In this document: positions 1 to 5,766 of the stretch, in pieces
Numbering within the stretch: position 1 is the first letter of the stretch
Layout of the letters: every line of letters starts with the position of its first letter
Assembly: GCA_017989485.1 (NCBI GenBank)
Contig: JAGNPU010000141.1
Coordinates: 1 to 5,766, forward strand
Length of the DNA: 5,766 nucleotides
Direction: 5' to 3'
From: Neisseriaceae bacterium
GTDB taxonomy: Bacteria > Pseudomonadota > Gammaproteobacteria > Burkholderiales > Neisseriaceae
Made by a program: the position numbers and the translations under genes
Notes under the pieces: generated by a model
Told to the model about the DNA's origin: nothing
What the model saw: the letters and a program-made list of their open reading frames with translations, nothing else
Database searches by the model: none

Positions 1-779
1 CTGATCCCTTATTTGCCGATTTTCCCGTACGCGGCTATGCCGTGGACGTGGCGCTGGCGGGAGAGGTGGCGGGTGCCTTAAGCCTATTGCAGGCAACCAT
101 GGCTGATTACTTAACCGAGGCTCGGTACACAGCCAACCGACAACGGCATGGCGTGGTGGCCGAGCGTAATCGGCAGGCTCGCGCACAGCGACAGGCCTTG
201 GCGTTGGCGGGCAATGGGGCAAGGGTGAGCAAGGCTTTTTTTAGCCATATGGTCGGCCAATTGGCCGAAAAATATGCGGCGACCTTGGTGACCGAGCTGG
301 CGGTGGCCAAGGAATACACGGGGCTGACGCGAGCCAATAGCTATTATCAAGAGGCCTTGTCTGGCGGGTTGGGCGAGGGCTTGCCCATTGCCTTGGGCGT
401 ACAGCTGGCCAATCGTGACCGACTGGTGATTGCCGCCCTAGGCGATGGCAGCTATTTGTTTGGCAACCCTGCGGCCTGCCATCAAATCTCGGCGGCAGCT
501 GAACTGCCCATACTGATTGTGGTTGCCAATAATGCGGGCTGGGGCGCCGTGGCCAATTCGGTCCGAGCGCTTTATCCTGAAGGTTATGCCGCCCAAAGCC
601 CAGAGATGCCTGCCGTGGGTTTGGCGCCGACGCCAGCGTTTACGCAGCTGGTGGCGGCCAGCGGGGGCTTAGGCATTAAAGTGAATCATGGTGATGAGCT
701 GGCGGCGGCCTTAGAGCAGGCGGTGGCGTTCATTCAATCAGAACGGCGTTTGGCCTTGGTAGAAGTGCCTTATTTATAA
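1..779 (+). CDS. Thiamine-pyrophosphate-requiring enzyme (acetolactate synthase/benzoylformate decarboxylase superfamily), C-terminal part
   Basis: This gene enters from the left edge; the reading frame is open from base 3 and 258 residues are visible, a little under half of a usual ~550-residue enzyme. The GTG at 42 is internal, because the upstream residues DPLFADFPVRGYA continue the protein. What is present is the end of the middle domain, a charged linker (about 100-230) and the TPP-binding PYR/PP-type C-terminal domain. The cofactor motif is clear: GDG at 441-449, 26 residues, then NN at 528-533, followed by AGWGAV. The C-terminal segment (ALEQAV...RRLALVEVPYL) is intact. Members cleave or join 2-oxo acids using TPP in the cytoplasm. 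It resembles a poorly characterised group labelled only 'TPP-requiring protein' in betaproteobacteria, rather than IlvB; the substrate cannot be read from the sequence. Arginine codons are mostly CGG/CGA/AGG. It is followed by its own terminator. Confidence 0.88.
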   Translation, partial: DPLFADFPVRGYAVDVALAGEVAGALSLLQATMADYLTEARYTANRQRHGVVAERNRQARAQRQALALAGNGARVSKAFFSHMVGQLAEKYAATLVTELAVAKEYTGLTRANSYYQEALSGGLGEGLPIALGVQLANRDRLVIAALGDGSYLFGNPAACHQISAAAELPILIVVANNAGWGAVANSVRALYPEGYAAQSPEMPAVGLAPTPAFTQLVAASGGLGIKVNHGDELAAALEQAVAFIQSERRLALVEVPYL

Positions 780-802
780 TGTTTGACCGTGTTGGATGCA
801 GC

Positions 803-832
803 GCCCCTCTTCGAATGATGAGGGGCTTTTTT
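803..832 (+). terminator. Rho-independent terminator of the TPP-enzyme gene
   Basis: A 7-bp perfect stem, GCCCCTC (803-809) with GAGGGGC (820-826), encloses a 10-nt loop and is followed directly by six T (827-832). It begins 23 nt after the stop codon of the TPP-enzyme gene, so transcription of that gene probably ends here and the downstream reductase needs its own promoter. Confidence 0.88.
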
Positions 833-907
833 GATGGCGTCGTCGTCGACAAGCGTGGATTAAATATAGCAGTTATGCCAATGTGCTAATCGTCACGTGG
901 GCTAAAT

Positions 908-935
908 TTGGTTAGTCTGGTTTGGTGGATATTCT
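908..935 (+). promoter_or_regulatory. Weak candidate promoter for the reductase-transporter unit
   Basis: The 833-1021 stretch is AT-rich non-coding DNA and must hold a promoter, because a terminator precedes it. The best sigma-70-like pair I find is TTGGTT (908-913), a 16-nt spacer, and TATTCT (930-935), matching the consensus at about 3/6 and 4/6. This is weak; an activator-dependent or alternative-sigma promoter is equally possible. Confidence 0.22.
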
Positions 936-948
936 ATTTAAAACAATG

Positions 949-966
949 ACTAAAGTTTATTTTAGT
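949..966. promoter_or_regulatory. Perfect inverted repeat, possible operator upstream of the reductase gene
   Basis: ACTAAA (949-954) and TTTAGT (961-966) form a perfect 6-bp dyad around a 6-nt spacer, 55 nt before the ATG at 1022 and just downstream of the candidate promoter. There is no T-run after it, so it is not a terminator. The size and symmetry suit a dimeric regulator, but AT-rich dyads of this length also occur by chance; the binding protein is unknown. Confidence 0.3.
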
Positions 967-1021
967 GAAGGGTTTATCCTCAGAGCGTTTTATTTTATGG
1001 TTTATTAAGGGAGGAATAATC

Positions 1022-1951
1022 ATGAAGATAACCTTATTGGGTGCAGGCAGTATGGGGGCATTGTTTGGTGGTCTTTTGGCCGAACAGGGCCATGTGGTGA
1101 CGCTGGTGGACATTAATGATGAGGTGTTGCAGGCGATGACACGTCATGGCCTACGTCTGGAGACGGATGAGGGGGTGAGGGAGGTGTCCGGCATTCAGTG
1201 CCAGCGGCCAGAAACGTTGACCGAGCCCATAGAATGGTTGTGGGTACTGACCAAAACGCATCAAACCACTGCCGCCATGGCCGGTATTCAGCATAGGTTA
1301 AGCCCTGAAAGCTGGGTGATGAGCGTGCAAAATGGTTTGGGCAATTTAGCCAAGCTTGAGGCCTTTGTGCCGCGGTCACAGATTTTGATTGGCACCACAA
1401 CCTGGCCTGCCGACAAGCCTGCGCCAAATCATGTGGTGACCCATGGCCAAGGTGAGATTCACTTTATGGCTGCTGATGGCGGGGTGCCCGCCGTCACTGA
1501 GGCCATGGCCGACATGCTTAATCAGGCAGGATTACACGCCATCGTGGTGGCGGATGTGTGGGCCACTGTTTGGGCCAAGGTGGCATTTAATTGTGCGTTG
1601 AATGGCTTGTGTACGGTGCTGAATGCCTCAGTGGATCAACTCAGTCGATTGCCTGATGGCGAGCGGCTGGCTTTTGGCGTGGTGGCGGAAGTGATTGCCG
1701 TGGCGACGGCTCAAGGCATTCGGGTGGATCAGCAGGCAGTGCAAAAAACGGTACAGCACGCCATTGCCACCCACACGGGTCATTTGCCTTCCATGTTGCA
1801 AGATTGGCGCAGCGGTCGGCCCACTGAAATAGAGGCCTTGAATGGTGAGGTCGTTGCTTTGGCCGATCAATATCGGATACCGGTTCCGTTGACGGCAACG
1901 CTATTAGGCCTAGTGCGATTATTGAGTGCCCCGCGCAAGGAGGCCGTATGA
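1022..1951 (+). CDS. Ketopantoate reductase-family protein (PanE/ApbA-like, 2-dehydropantoate 2-reductase)
   Basis: This is a 309-residue cytoplasmic NADPH-dependent reductase of the ketopantoate reductase family, of normal length. I chose the ATG at 1022 because a strong Shine-Dalgarno AAGGGAGG (1007-1014) lies 7 nt upstream and the Rossmann strand starts at once; a longer GTG start at 965 would add 19 unrelated residues. The nucleotide loop GAGSMG is at residues 7-12. Compared from memory with E. coli PanE, the active-site set appears kept: Asn104 in QNG, Lys186 in WAKVAFN, Asn190, Asn194, Ser257 in SMLQD and Glu269 in PTEIE. It should therefore be an active 2-oxo-acid reductase. PanE makes pantoate for coenzyme A, but this copy is coupled to an organic-acid transporter through a 4-nt ATGA overlap and sits near a TPP enzyme. 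It may instead be a catabolic paralogue, so I give no symbol. Arg codons are mostly CGG/CGA/AGG (10 of 14). Confidence 0.9.
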   Translation: MKITLLGAGSMGALFGGLLAEQGHVVTLVDINDEVLQAMTRHGLRLETDEGVREVSGIQCQRPETLTEPIEWLWVLTKTHQTTAAMAGIQHRLSPESWVMSVQNGLGNLAKLEAFVPRSQILIGTTTWPADKPAPNHVVTHGQGEIHFMAADGGVPAVTEAMADMLNQAGLHAIVVADVWATVWAKVAFNCALNGLCTVLNASVDQLSRLPDGERLAFGVVAEVIAVATAQGIRVDQQAVQKTVQHAIATHTGHLPSMLQDWRSGRPTEIEALNGEVVALADQYRIPVPLTATLLGLVRLLSAPRKEAV

Positions 1952-3279
1952 ACAAGCAAACGATAGACATTGGTCAAATTTTGGATGAACGGCCATTTAG
2001 CCGATTTCAAAAAGGCGTGGTGCTGTTGGCGGCTTTGGCCATTGTGATGGATGGCTTTGATGGGCAGCTCATCGGTTACGCGATTCCGACCCTGTTGCAA
2101 GAATGGGGCTTAACCCGTAATGATTTGGCCCCCACCGTGGCGGCAGGATTGGTGGGGATGGGCATTGGCAGTGCCGCCGGTGGTTTTTTTGCCGATCGCT
2201 ACGGCCGGCGTTGGGCGGTGATTTTGAGCGTATTGACCTTTGGGCTGGCCACCGGCGCGATTGGCTTTGCTCAAGACCTGATGCAGTTGACCGTATTGCG
2301 TTTTTTGGCGGGCTTGGGCATAGGCGGTGCGCTGCCCACGGCCACCACCATGACGGCTGAATTTACGCCTAGCCGCCGGCGTACGCTGGCGGTGACGGCC
2401 ACCATTGTGTGTGTGCCATTAGGGGGGATGCTGTCGGGCCTGTTTGCGGGCCAAGTCATTCCTCTATATGGTTGGCGCTGGCTGTTTTTCAGCGGGGGCA
2501 TTTTGTCTTTGGTTTTATTGGTGGTGTTGTATGGCCTCTTGCCGGAGTCGCCGCGCTATTTGGTGCGTCATCCGGCACGATTGCCGCAGCTGCGAGCCCT
2601 GCTGGTGCGTATGGGGCATGAGGTGCCTGAACAGGTGAGTTTTACCGATTCAGTGGAGCAAGCCAAAGAAGGGCAATCGGGCATCGGTGCGCTGTTTGCA
2701 CACGGCCTAGGGCGAGACACCCTCACGCTGTGGCTGGCGTGTTTCATGTGTTTGCTGACCATCTATGCGGCTTTTAGCTGGCTGCCTACCATGCTGAGCG
2801 CCGAGGGCTTAAGCGTGAGCGTTGCCAGTAATGGCTTAGCAGCCTATAACATGGGCGGTGTATTAGGGGCCCTAGGGTGTGCCCTCATGGTGACCCGTTT
2901 GGGCTCACGGATACCGCTGTTGGTGTGTTGTGCCGGTGGCGCCATCAGTGCCTTTTTGTTATTGGGCATTGACGTGAGGGGCAGCACCGGTCTATTGGTT
3001 TTTGGCCTCGGCGTGCATGGGTTATTCACCAATGCGGTGCAGTCGGTCATGTATGCGCTGTGTGCGCATGTGTACCCAACTAAGGTGCGCGCCACGGGTA
3101 CGGCCATGGCATTGGTGTGGGGGCGTTTAGGGACGGTGGTGAGTGCCTTTGCTGGCGCAGCGGTGATCACGCTGGGCGGCTTATCTGGCTATGTGATGAT
3201 GTTGGGGGCGGCGATGTTGTTTGTGCTGCTGGCCCTGTCGTTGACGCGCAACCATATTCCTAGGCGAGCGACACCATAA
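1948..3279 (+). CDS. Major facilitator superfamily transporter, AAHS (aromatic acid:H+ symporter) type
   Basis: This 443-residue inner-membrane protein has the normal length and twelve-helix pattern of the family: six hydrophobic segments to about residue 197, a polar central loop about 199-255, then six more. Diagnostic features are DGFDGQLIGYAIP in helix 1 (DGFD at 35-38), the loop 2-3 signature with ADRYGRR (82-88), RFLAGLGIGGALP (118-130) in helix 4, and PESPR (199-203) after helix 6. The DGFD motif places it with PcaK/BenK-like symporters, which take up benzoate-type and other small organic acids with protons. The exact substrate cannot be read. The ATG overlaps the reductase stop (ATGA), and its ribosome site AAGGAGG (1937-1943) lies inside the reductase gene only 4 nt from the start, so translation is probably coupled. 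The transported acid may be a substrate or product of the reductase; this is inference. Confidence 0.92.
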   Translation: MNKQTIDIGQILDERPFSRFQKGVVLLAALAIVMDGFDGQLIGYAIPTLLQEWGLTRNDLAPTVAAGLVGMGIGSAAGGFFADRYGRRWAVILSVLTFGLATGAIGFAQDLMQLTVLRFLAGLGIGGALPTATTMTAEFTPSRRRTLAVTATIVCVPLGGMLSGLFAGQVIPLYGWRWLFFSGGILSLVLLVVLYGLLPESPRYLVRHPARLPQLRALLVRMGHEVPEQVSFTDSVEQAKEGQSGIGALFAHGLGRDTLTLWLACFMCLLTIYAAFSWLPTMLSAEGLSVSVASNGLAAYNMGGVLGALGCALMVTRLGSRIPLLVCCAGGAISAFLLLGIDVRGSTGLLVFGLGVHGLFTNAVQSVMYALCAHVYPTKVRATGTAMALVWGRLGTVVSAFAGAAVITLGGLSGYVMMLGAAMLFVLLALSLTRNHIPRRATP

Positions 3280-3300
3280 TCAGGTGTTTCTTGGCGACGG

Positions 3301-3333
3301 CCGTTGCTTTGTGCCAAGGCAACGGTTTTTTTT
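3301..3333 (+). terminator. Rho-independent terminator after the transporter gene
   Basis: A 7-bp perfect stem, CCGTTGC (3301-3307) with GCAACGG (3319-3325), has an 11-nt loop and is followed by eight T (3326-3333). It lies 21 nt after the transporter stop codon and ends the reductase-transporter transcript. Confidence 0.88.
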
Positions 3334-3394
3334 ATGGGTTCATGATTGGGCCTGGATGGCGGTAGTGAATGCGCCTTTGGCCTGTAGGGGCCAC

Positions 3395-3425
3395 AAAAAA
3401 GCATGGCCATCGGCCATGCTTTTTT
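3395..3425. terminator. Bidirectional terminator between the transporter and slyD
   Basis: An 8-bp perfect stem, GCATGGCC (3401-3408) with GGCCATGC (3412-3419), has a 3-nt ATC loop. It is flanked by six A on the left (3395-3400) and seven T on the right (3420-3426), which give a T-run on either strand. On the minus strand it lies 17 nt beyond the slyD stop and is the obvious slyD terminator; on the plus strand it backs up the hairpin at 3301-3333. Confidence 0.9.
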
Positions 3426-3442
3426 TATTGCGGTGTTAAAGC

Positions 3443-3928
3443 TTAGTGCTGGTGGCCGTGTTCGCCGTGCACGTGGCCGTGGGTCAGTTCTTCAGCAGAA
3501 GCTTCACGCACGTCTTGTACTTTGGCTTTAAAACGGATTTTCATGCCAGCCAAAGGATGGTTGGCATCAACAACGGCTTTGCCATCGGCAATGTCGGTGA
3601 CGCGGAAAATCAACACTTCGCCGGTTTCAGGATCGTCGGCTTCAAACATCATGCCGGCTTCAACTTCAACAGGGAAATTGGCCACTTCTTCCATGCGTAC
3701 CAATTCTGGGTCTTGCTCACCAAACGCATCGTCAGGTTGTAACAAAACGTCAATTTCTTCGCCTGCGGCTTTGCCGTGTAGGGCTTCTTCAACCAAAGGG
3801 AAAATACCATCGTAGCCGCCATGCAAGTAAGCAATTGGCTCTTCAGGCTTGGTTTGGTCGATTAATTGGTCGTTGGCATCGTACATTTCGTACTGAAGGG
3901 TCACTACAGAGTTTTTGCTGATTTGCAT
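3443..3928 (-). CDS. slyD: FKBP-type peptidyl-prolyl cis-trans isomerase SlyD
   Basis: This is a 161-residue cytoplasmic prolyl isomerase, chaperone and nickel-binding protein. The two-part FKBP domain is visible: residues 1-65 with the AYLHGGYDGIFP active-site strand (33-44), and a second part with the SlyD signature NHPLAG (123-128). Between them lies the insert-in-flap chaperone domain, about 66-120. The C-terminus is a short His-rich tail, HGHVHGEHGHQH (150-161, six His), much shorter than in the 196-residue E. coli protein and without its cysteines, as is common in betaproteobacteria. Metal binding is therefore plausible but less extensive. The ATG is supported by the family's usual N-terminus (M-x-I-x-K-N-x-V-V) and a modest GAGAAAG ribosome site (3936-3942). 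All four Arg codons are CGT or CGC, in line with good expression. It has its own promoter and terminator, so it looks monocistronic. Confidence 0.95.
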   Translation of the reverse strand: MQISKNSVVTLQYEMYDANDQLIDQTKPEEPIAYLHGGYDGIFPLVEEALHGKAAGEEIDVLLQPDDAFGEQDPELVRMEEVANFPVEVEAGMMFEADDPETGEVLIFRVTDIADGKAVVDANHPLAGMKIRFKAKVQDVREASAEELTHGHVHGEHGHQH

Positions 3929-3968
3929 GTTTCGACTTTCTCATCGTTTAAATTGAATTACAGGGGGG

Positions 3969-3998
3969 ATTGTAACATCGCCCTTTCGCTCGGTACAA
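3969..3998 (-). promoter_or_regulatory. Candidate sigma-70 promoter of slyD
   Basis: Read on the minus strand, TTGTAC (3993-3998) is followed after 18 nt by TACAAT (3969-3974), a 5/6 match to the -10 consensus. Transcription would start near 3962, giving a leader of roughly 35 nt before the slyD ATG. The -35 box is weak (3/6). Confidence 0.5.
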
Positions 3999-4023
3999 GG
4001 TAAAGGCCAAGCATGGGCCAAAC

Positions 4024-4809
4024 TCATTGTTCTATGTCCGTGGCCAGTTGCTGCAGTTTCGGCACGATAAACGAGGCATAGTCGGCTTCTGACCACATGC
4101 TGGAGGGCGCGCTGGCATTTAAAGAAAAATGTTTATGAGGCTGGCTAAAATCCTTTAAACCCACGGCGGCGGCAATGATGTCGTGGGAAAAGTCGCCTTT
4201 AACCAACACATAGCCCTGTTGGGGGTAGGTTTGGGCGGCCAAATCCAATAAGGCCACCTGTTTGTCGTGCTGGGCGTCGGGCAGGCGGCCAATGACGGCG
4301 GCGCGGGCGGCCTCGTCTGGCAGGCTGGCGTAGTAGGCCCGACCAATGGCCGAATAAGCCAAGGGCACGCGAGAACCCACGTGCAGCTGTACCGCCAGCT
4401 TGGCAGGACTGCGCACGCTTTCTAAATACAACATGTCGCCGCCGTCTTCCGTGGCCAAGGTCACCGACACCTGATGGGTTTGTGCAAACTGGCGCAATAG
4501 GGGCTGGGCGTGTTCAAACAAATGAAACTGGGTGAGGGCGTGGCTGGCAAAGCGTCGTGCATGCTTGCCGAGGCGATACAGCCCTGTTTGTGGGTTAAAG
4601 CGCAGAAACTGGGTTTGGCATAGGGTGTACACCAGGCGGGTGACCGTGGCCTTAGGCAGCTGGGTGCGCTGGCACAAGGCCTGATGGCTCAGTTCGGTGT
4701 CTTCTTCAAAAGCGCTCAGAATGCTGAGGCCACGGGCGAGGGCGGTCACGAATTGACGGTCATTTTCGGTTTGGGCCGCGGCCACGGTGGTTAAAATTTG
4801 CGTAAGCAT
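4024..4809 (-). CDS. IclR-family transcriptional regulator, probable regulator of gcdH
   Basis: This is a 261-residue DNA-binding regulator of usual IclR length. The N-terminal winged helix-turn-helix covers about residues 20-81, opening with FVTALARGLSILSAF and with the recognition helix around PKATVTRLVYTL (52-63) and the wing YRLG (78-81). The rest is the IclR effector-binding domain, including the typical VGSRVPLAYSAIGRAYYA segment. The opening resembles regulators of aromatic-acid catabolism (PcaR/PobR-type), but the ligand is not readable. It is divergent from gcdH with 136 bp between the two starts, a classic regulator-target arrangement. An imperfect palindrome at 4861-4875 overlaps its candidate -35 box, consistent with autoregulation. 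The ribosome site before ATG 4809 is poor, so the exact start is less certain than for its neighbours. No clear terminator follows; some read-through into slyD, 95 bp on, is possible. Confidence 0.92.
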   Translation of the reverse strand: MLTQILTTVAAAQTENDRQFVTALARGLSILSAFEEDTELSHQALCQRTQLPKATVTRLVYTLCQTQFLRFNPQTGLYRLGKHARRFASHALTQFHLFEHAQPLLRQFAQTHQVSVTLATEDGGDMLYLESVRSPAKLAVQLHVGSRVPLAYSAIGRAYYASLPDEAARAAVIGRLPDAQHDKQVALLDLAAQTYPQQGYVLVKGDFSHDIIAAAVGLKDFSQPHKHFSLNASAPSSMWSEADYASFIVPKLQQLATDIEQ

Positions 4810-4846
4810 CTTTACAAGCTTTCTAAAGTTCGGTAAATTGTTCTGC

Positions 4847-4874
4847 AGTGTAAAACAAAATTCCGCATAGCGAA
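4847..4874 (-). promoter_or_regulatory. Candidate promoter of the IclR regulator gene
   Basis: On the minus strand, TTCGCT (4869-4874) is followed after 16 nt by TACACT (4847-4852), a 4/6 match to the -10 consensus. The -35 box lies inside the palindrome at 4861-4875, so binding there would block it. Weak by sequence alone. Confidence 0.3.
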
Positions 4875-4875
4875 A
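4861..4875. promoter_or_regulatory. Predicted IclR-type operator
   Basis: TTCCGC-ATA-GCGAAA is a 15-bp inverted repeat with one mismatched pair (5 of 6 positions pair). The TTCCGC/GCGGAA half-site spaced by three bases is, from memory, a form seen for many proteobacterial IclR-family operators. It lies midway between the divergent regulator and gcdH starts and overlaps the candidate -35 regions of both, which would allow a single site to control both genes. Confidence 0.45.
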
Positions 4876-4884
4876 CTACTAAAT

Positions 4885-4890
4885 TAAAAT
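4885..4890 (+). promoter_or_regulatory. Candidate -10 box of gcdH
   Basis: TAAAAT matches the -10 consensus at 5 of 6 positions and would start transcription near 4897, about 49 nt before the gcdH ATG. No good -35 box is found at the right distance; that position falls in the palindrome at 4861-4875. A poor -35 can mean activator dependence, so the regulator's sign (repressor or activator) is open. Confidence 0.3.
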
Positions 4891-4945
4891 CGTTTGTTTA
4901 TGGGCTGATCTGCAGCGACAAAACAACACCAAAGGAGAAATTCTG

Positions 4946-5766
4946 ATGAGCCAAACCAATCAACGCGCCCCTTTTTCATGGGAAGACGCCTTTTTGTTGC
5001 AAGCACAATTGACTGAAGAAGAGCGCATGGTGCAAAGCTCTGCCGAAGCCTTTTGCCAAGATTTATTGATGCCTGGCGTATTAGCAGCCAACCGTCACGA
5101 AACGTTTGACCGCAACATCATGACCCAAATGGGTGAGCTGGGCCTATTGGGTTGTACCATTGAAGGCTACGGCTGTGCCGGCCTGTCTAGCGTGGCCTAT
5201 GGCCTCATCGCCCGTGAAGTAGAGCGCGTGGACTCTGGCTATCGTTCGGCCATGAGCGTGCAGTCTAGCCTGGTGATGCACCCGATTTGGGCCTATGGTT
5301 CCGAAGAACAGCGTGAAAAATATTTGCCTAAATTGGCGTCTGGTGAGTGGATAGGCTGTTTCGGCCTGACCGAACCGAATGCGGGCTCTGATCCTGGCAG
5401 CATGCAAACCCGTGCCAAAAGCGTACCGGGTGGCTATTCTTTGTCGGGCGCAAAAATGTGGATTACCAATAGCCCGATTGCCGACGTGTGCGTGGTGTGG
5501 GCGAAAGATGACGCGGGCGACATTCGTGGCTTCATCTTAGACAAAGGCATGAAGGGTTTGAGCATGCCCGTTATCCACGGTAAGTTCTCTTTGCGCGCTT
5601 CGGTGACTGGGGAAATCGTGATGGACGAAGTGTTTGTGCCAACCGAAAACCTATTGCCCAATGTGACCGGCTTGAAAGGCCCGTTTGGCTGTTTGAAGAA
5701 GGCCCGTTACGGCATTGCTTGGGGCGCGATGGGTGCGGCTGAGTTCTGCTGGCAGGCTGCGCGTCA
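4946..5766 (+). CDS. gcdH: Glutaryl-CoA dehydrogenase, N-terminal 273 residues (runs off the window)
   Basis: This gene starts at ATG 4946 behind a good ribosome site, AAGGAG (4932-4937, 8 nt spacing), and stays open to the right edge, showing about 70% of a usual ~390-residue protein. The enzyme is a cytoplasmic FAD flavoprotein that oxidises and decarboxylates glutaryl-CoA to crotonyl-CoA, passing electrons to ETF, in lysine, tryptophan, glutarate and some aromatic-acid breakdown. Recalled human GCDH matches along almost the whole visible length: [54 protein letters not shown] (138-149), WITNS (172-176), KFSLRAS (213-219) and [14 protein letters not shown]. Arg100-Ser101 correspond to the human pair that binds the substrate's terminal carboxylate, which separates this enzyme from other acyl-CoA dehydrogenases. 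The catalytic Glu lies beyond the window. All 13 Arg codons are CGT or CGC, suggesting good expression. The neighbouring IclR gene is its likely regulator. Confidence 0.95.
   Translation, partial: MSQTNQRAPFSWEDAFLLQAQLTEEERMVQSSAEAFCQDLLMPGVLAANRHETFDRNIMTQMGELGLLGCTIEGYGCAGLSSVAYGLIAREVERVDSGYRSAMSVQSSLVMHPIWAYGSEEQREKYLPKLASGEWIGCFGLTEPNAGSDPGSMQTRAKSVPGGYSLSGAKMWITNSPIADVCVVWAKDDAGDIRGFILDKGMKGLSMPVIHGKFSLRASVTGEIVMDEVFVPTENLLPNVTGLKGPFGCLKKARYGIAWGAMGAAEFCWQAAR

Noticed and set aside
42..44. GTG at 42 as the start of the TPP-enzyme gene
   Set aside because: The frame is open to the left edge and the upstream residues fit the family's middle domain; the gene is simply cut by the window.
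965..1021. GTG start at 965 giving a 19-residue longer reductase
   Set aside because: The extension does not resemble the family, covers the Shine-Dalgarno AAGGGAGG, and the Rossmann fold begins directly at the ATG at 1022.
2621..2640. DNA-uptake-like word (GGTGCCTGAA) in the transporter gene
   Set aside because: It matches only part of the Neisseriaceae uptake dialects, is a single copy inside coding sequence and is not at a terminator; no other convincing copy was seen.
3378..3393. TGGCC/GGCCA hairpin just left of the bidirectional terminator
   Set aside because: A 5-bp stem without its own T-run next to a much stronger hairpin; probably incidental.
4005..4020. GGCC-based hairpin after the IclR gene as its terminator
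   Set aside because: The stem is only four bases, GGCC being self-complementary, and no T-run follows on the minus strand.
5144..5661. Minus-strand open frames opposite gcdH
   Set aside because: They are antisense shadows of a strongly conserved glutaryl-CoA dehydrogenase frame and show no recognisable protein.

Overview
The window looks like an ordinary chromosomal stretch from a proteobacterium, most likely a betaproteobacterium. I base this on the protein types (AAHS-family transporter, IclR regulator next to glutaryl-CoA dehydrogenase, short His-tailed SlyD, a TPP enzyme resembling those of Burkholderiales-type genomes), the moderately GC-rich codon use rich in TTG and GCC, and clean rho-independent terminators. 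I saw no clear match to the Neisseriaceae DNA-uptake words I looked for, so I do not name a genus. I found no mobile element, CRISPR array, RNA gene or long repeat.

Layout. (1) 1-779, plus: the C-terminal part of a thiamine-pyrophosphate enzyme of the acetolactate synthase/benzoylformate decarboxylase superfamily, closed by a terminator at 803-832. (2) 833-1021: non-coding DNA with a candidate promoter and a perfect 6+6 dyad. (3) 1022-3279, plus: a two-gene unit, a ketopantoate reductase-family enzyme followed through an ATGA overlap by an AAHS-type major facilitator transporter, closed by a terminator at 3301-3333. (4) 3395-3425: a bidirectional terminator hairpin between the convergent transporter and slyD. 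(5) 3443-3928, minus: slyD, with a recognisable promoter. (6) 4024-4809, minus: an IclR regulator. (7) 4946 to the right edge, plus: the first 273 residues of glutaryl-CoA dehydrogenase (gcdH), divergent from the regulator and running off the window.

How the genes may work together. The IclR regulator and gcdH share a 136-bp divergent control region that holds an imperfect palindrome of the kind IclR proteins bind, so local control of glutaryl-CoA (lysine, tryptophan, glutarate or aromatic-acid) catabolism is a reasonable inference. The reductase and transporter are translationally coupled and probably handle one small organic acid; the TPP enzyme may act on a related 2-oxo acid but ends in its own terminator. 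The substrates of all three are unknown. slyD is a housekeeping chaperone/metallochaperone.

I do not see strong evidence for a wholly new system. The items most worth a check are the reductase-transporter pair with its TPP neighbour, the IclR/gcdH operator, and the dyad upstream of the reductase.
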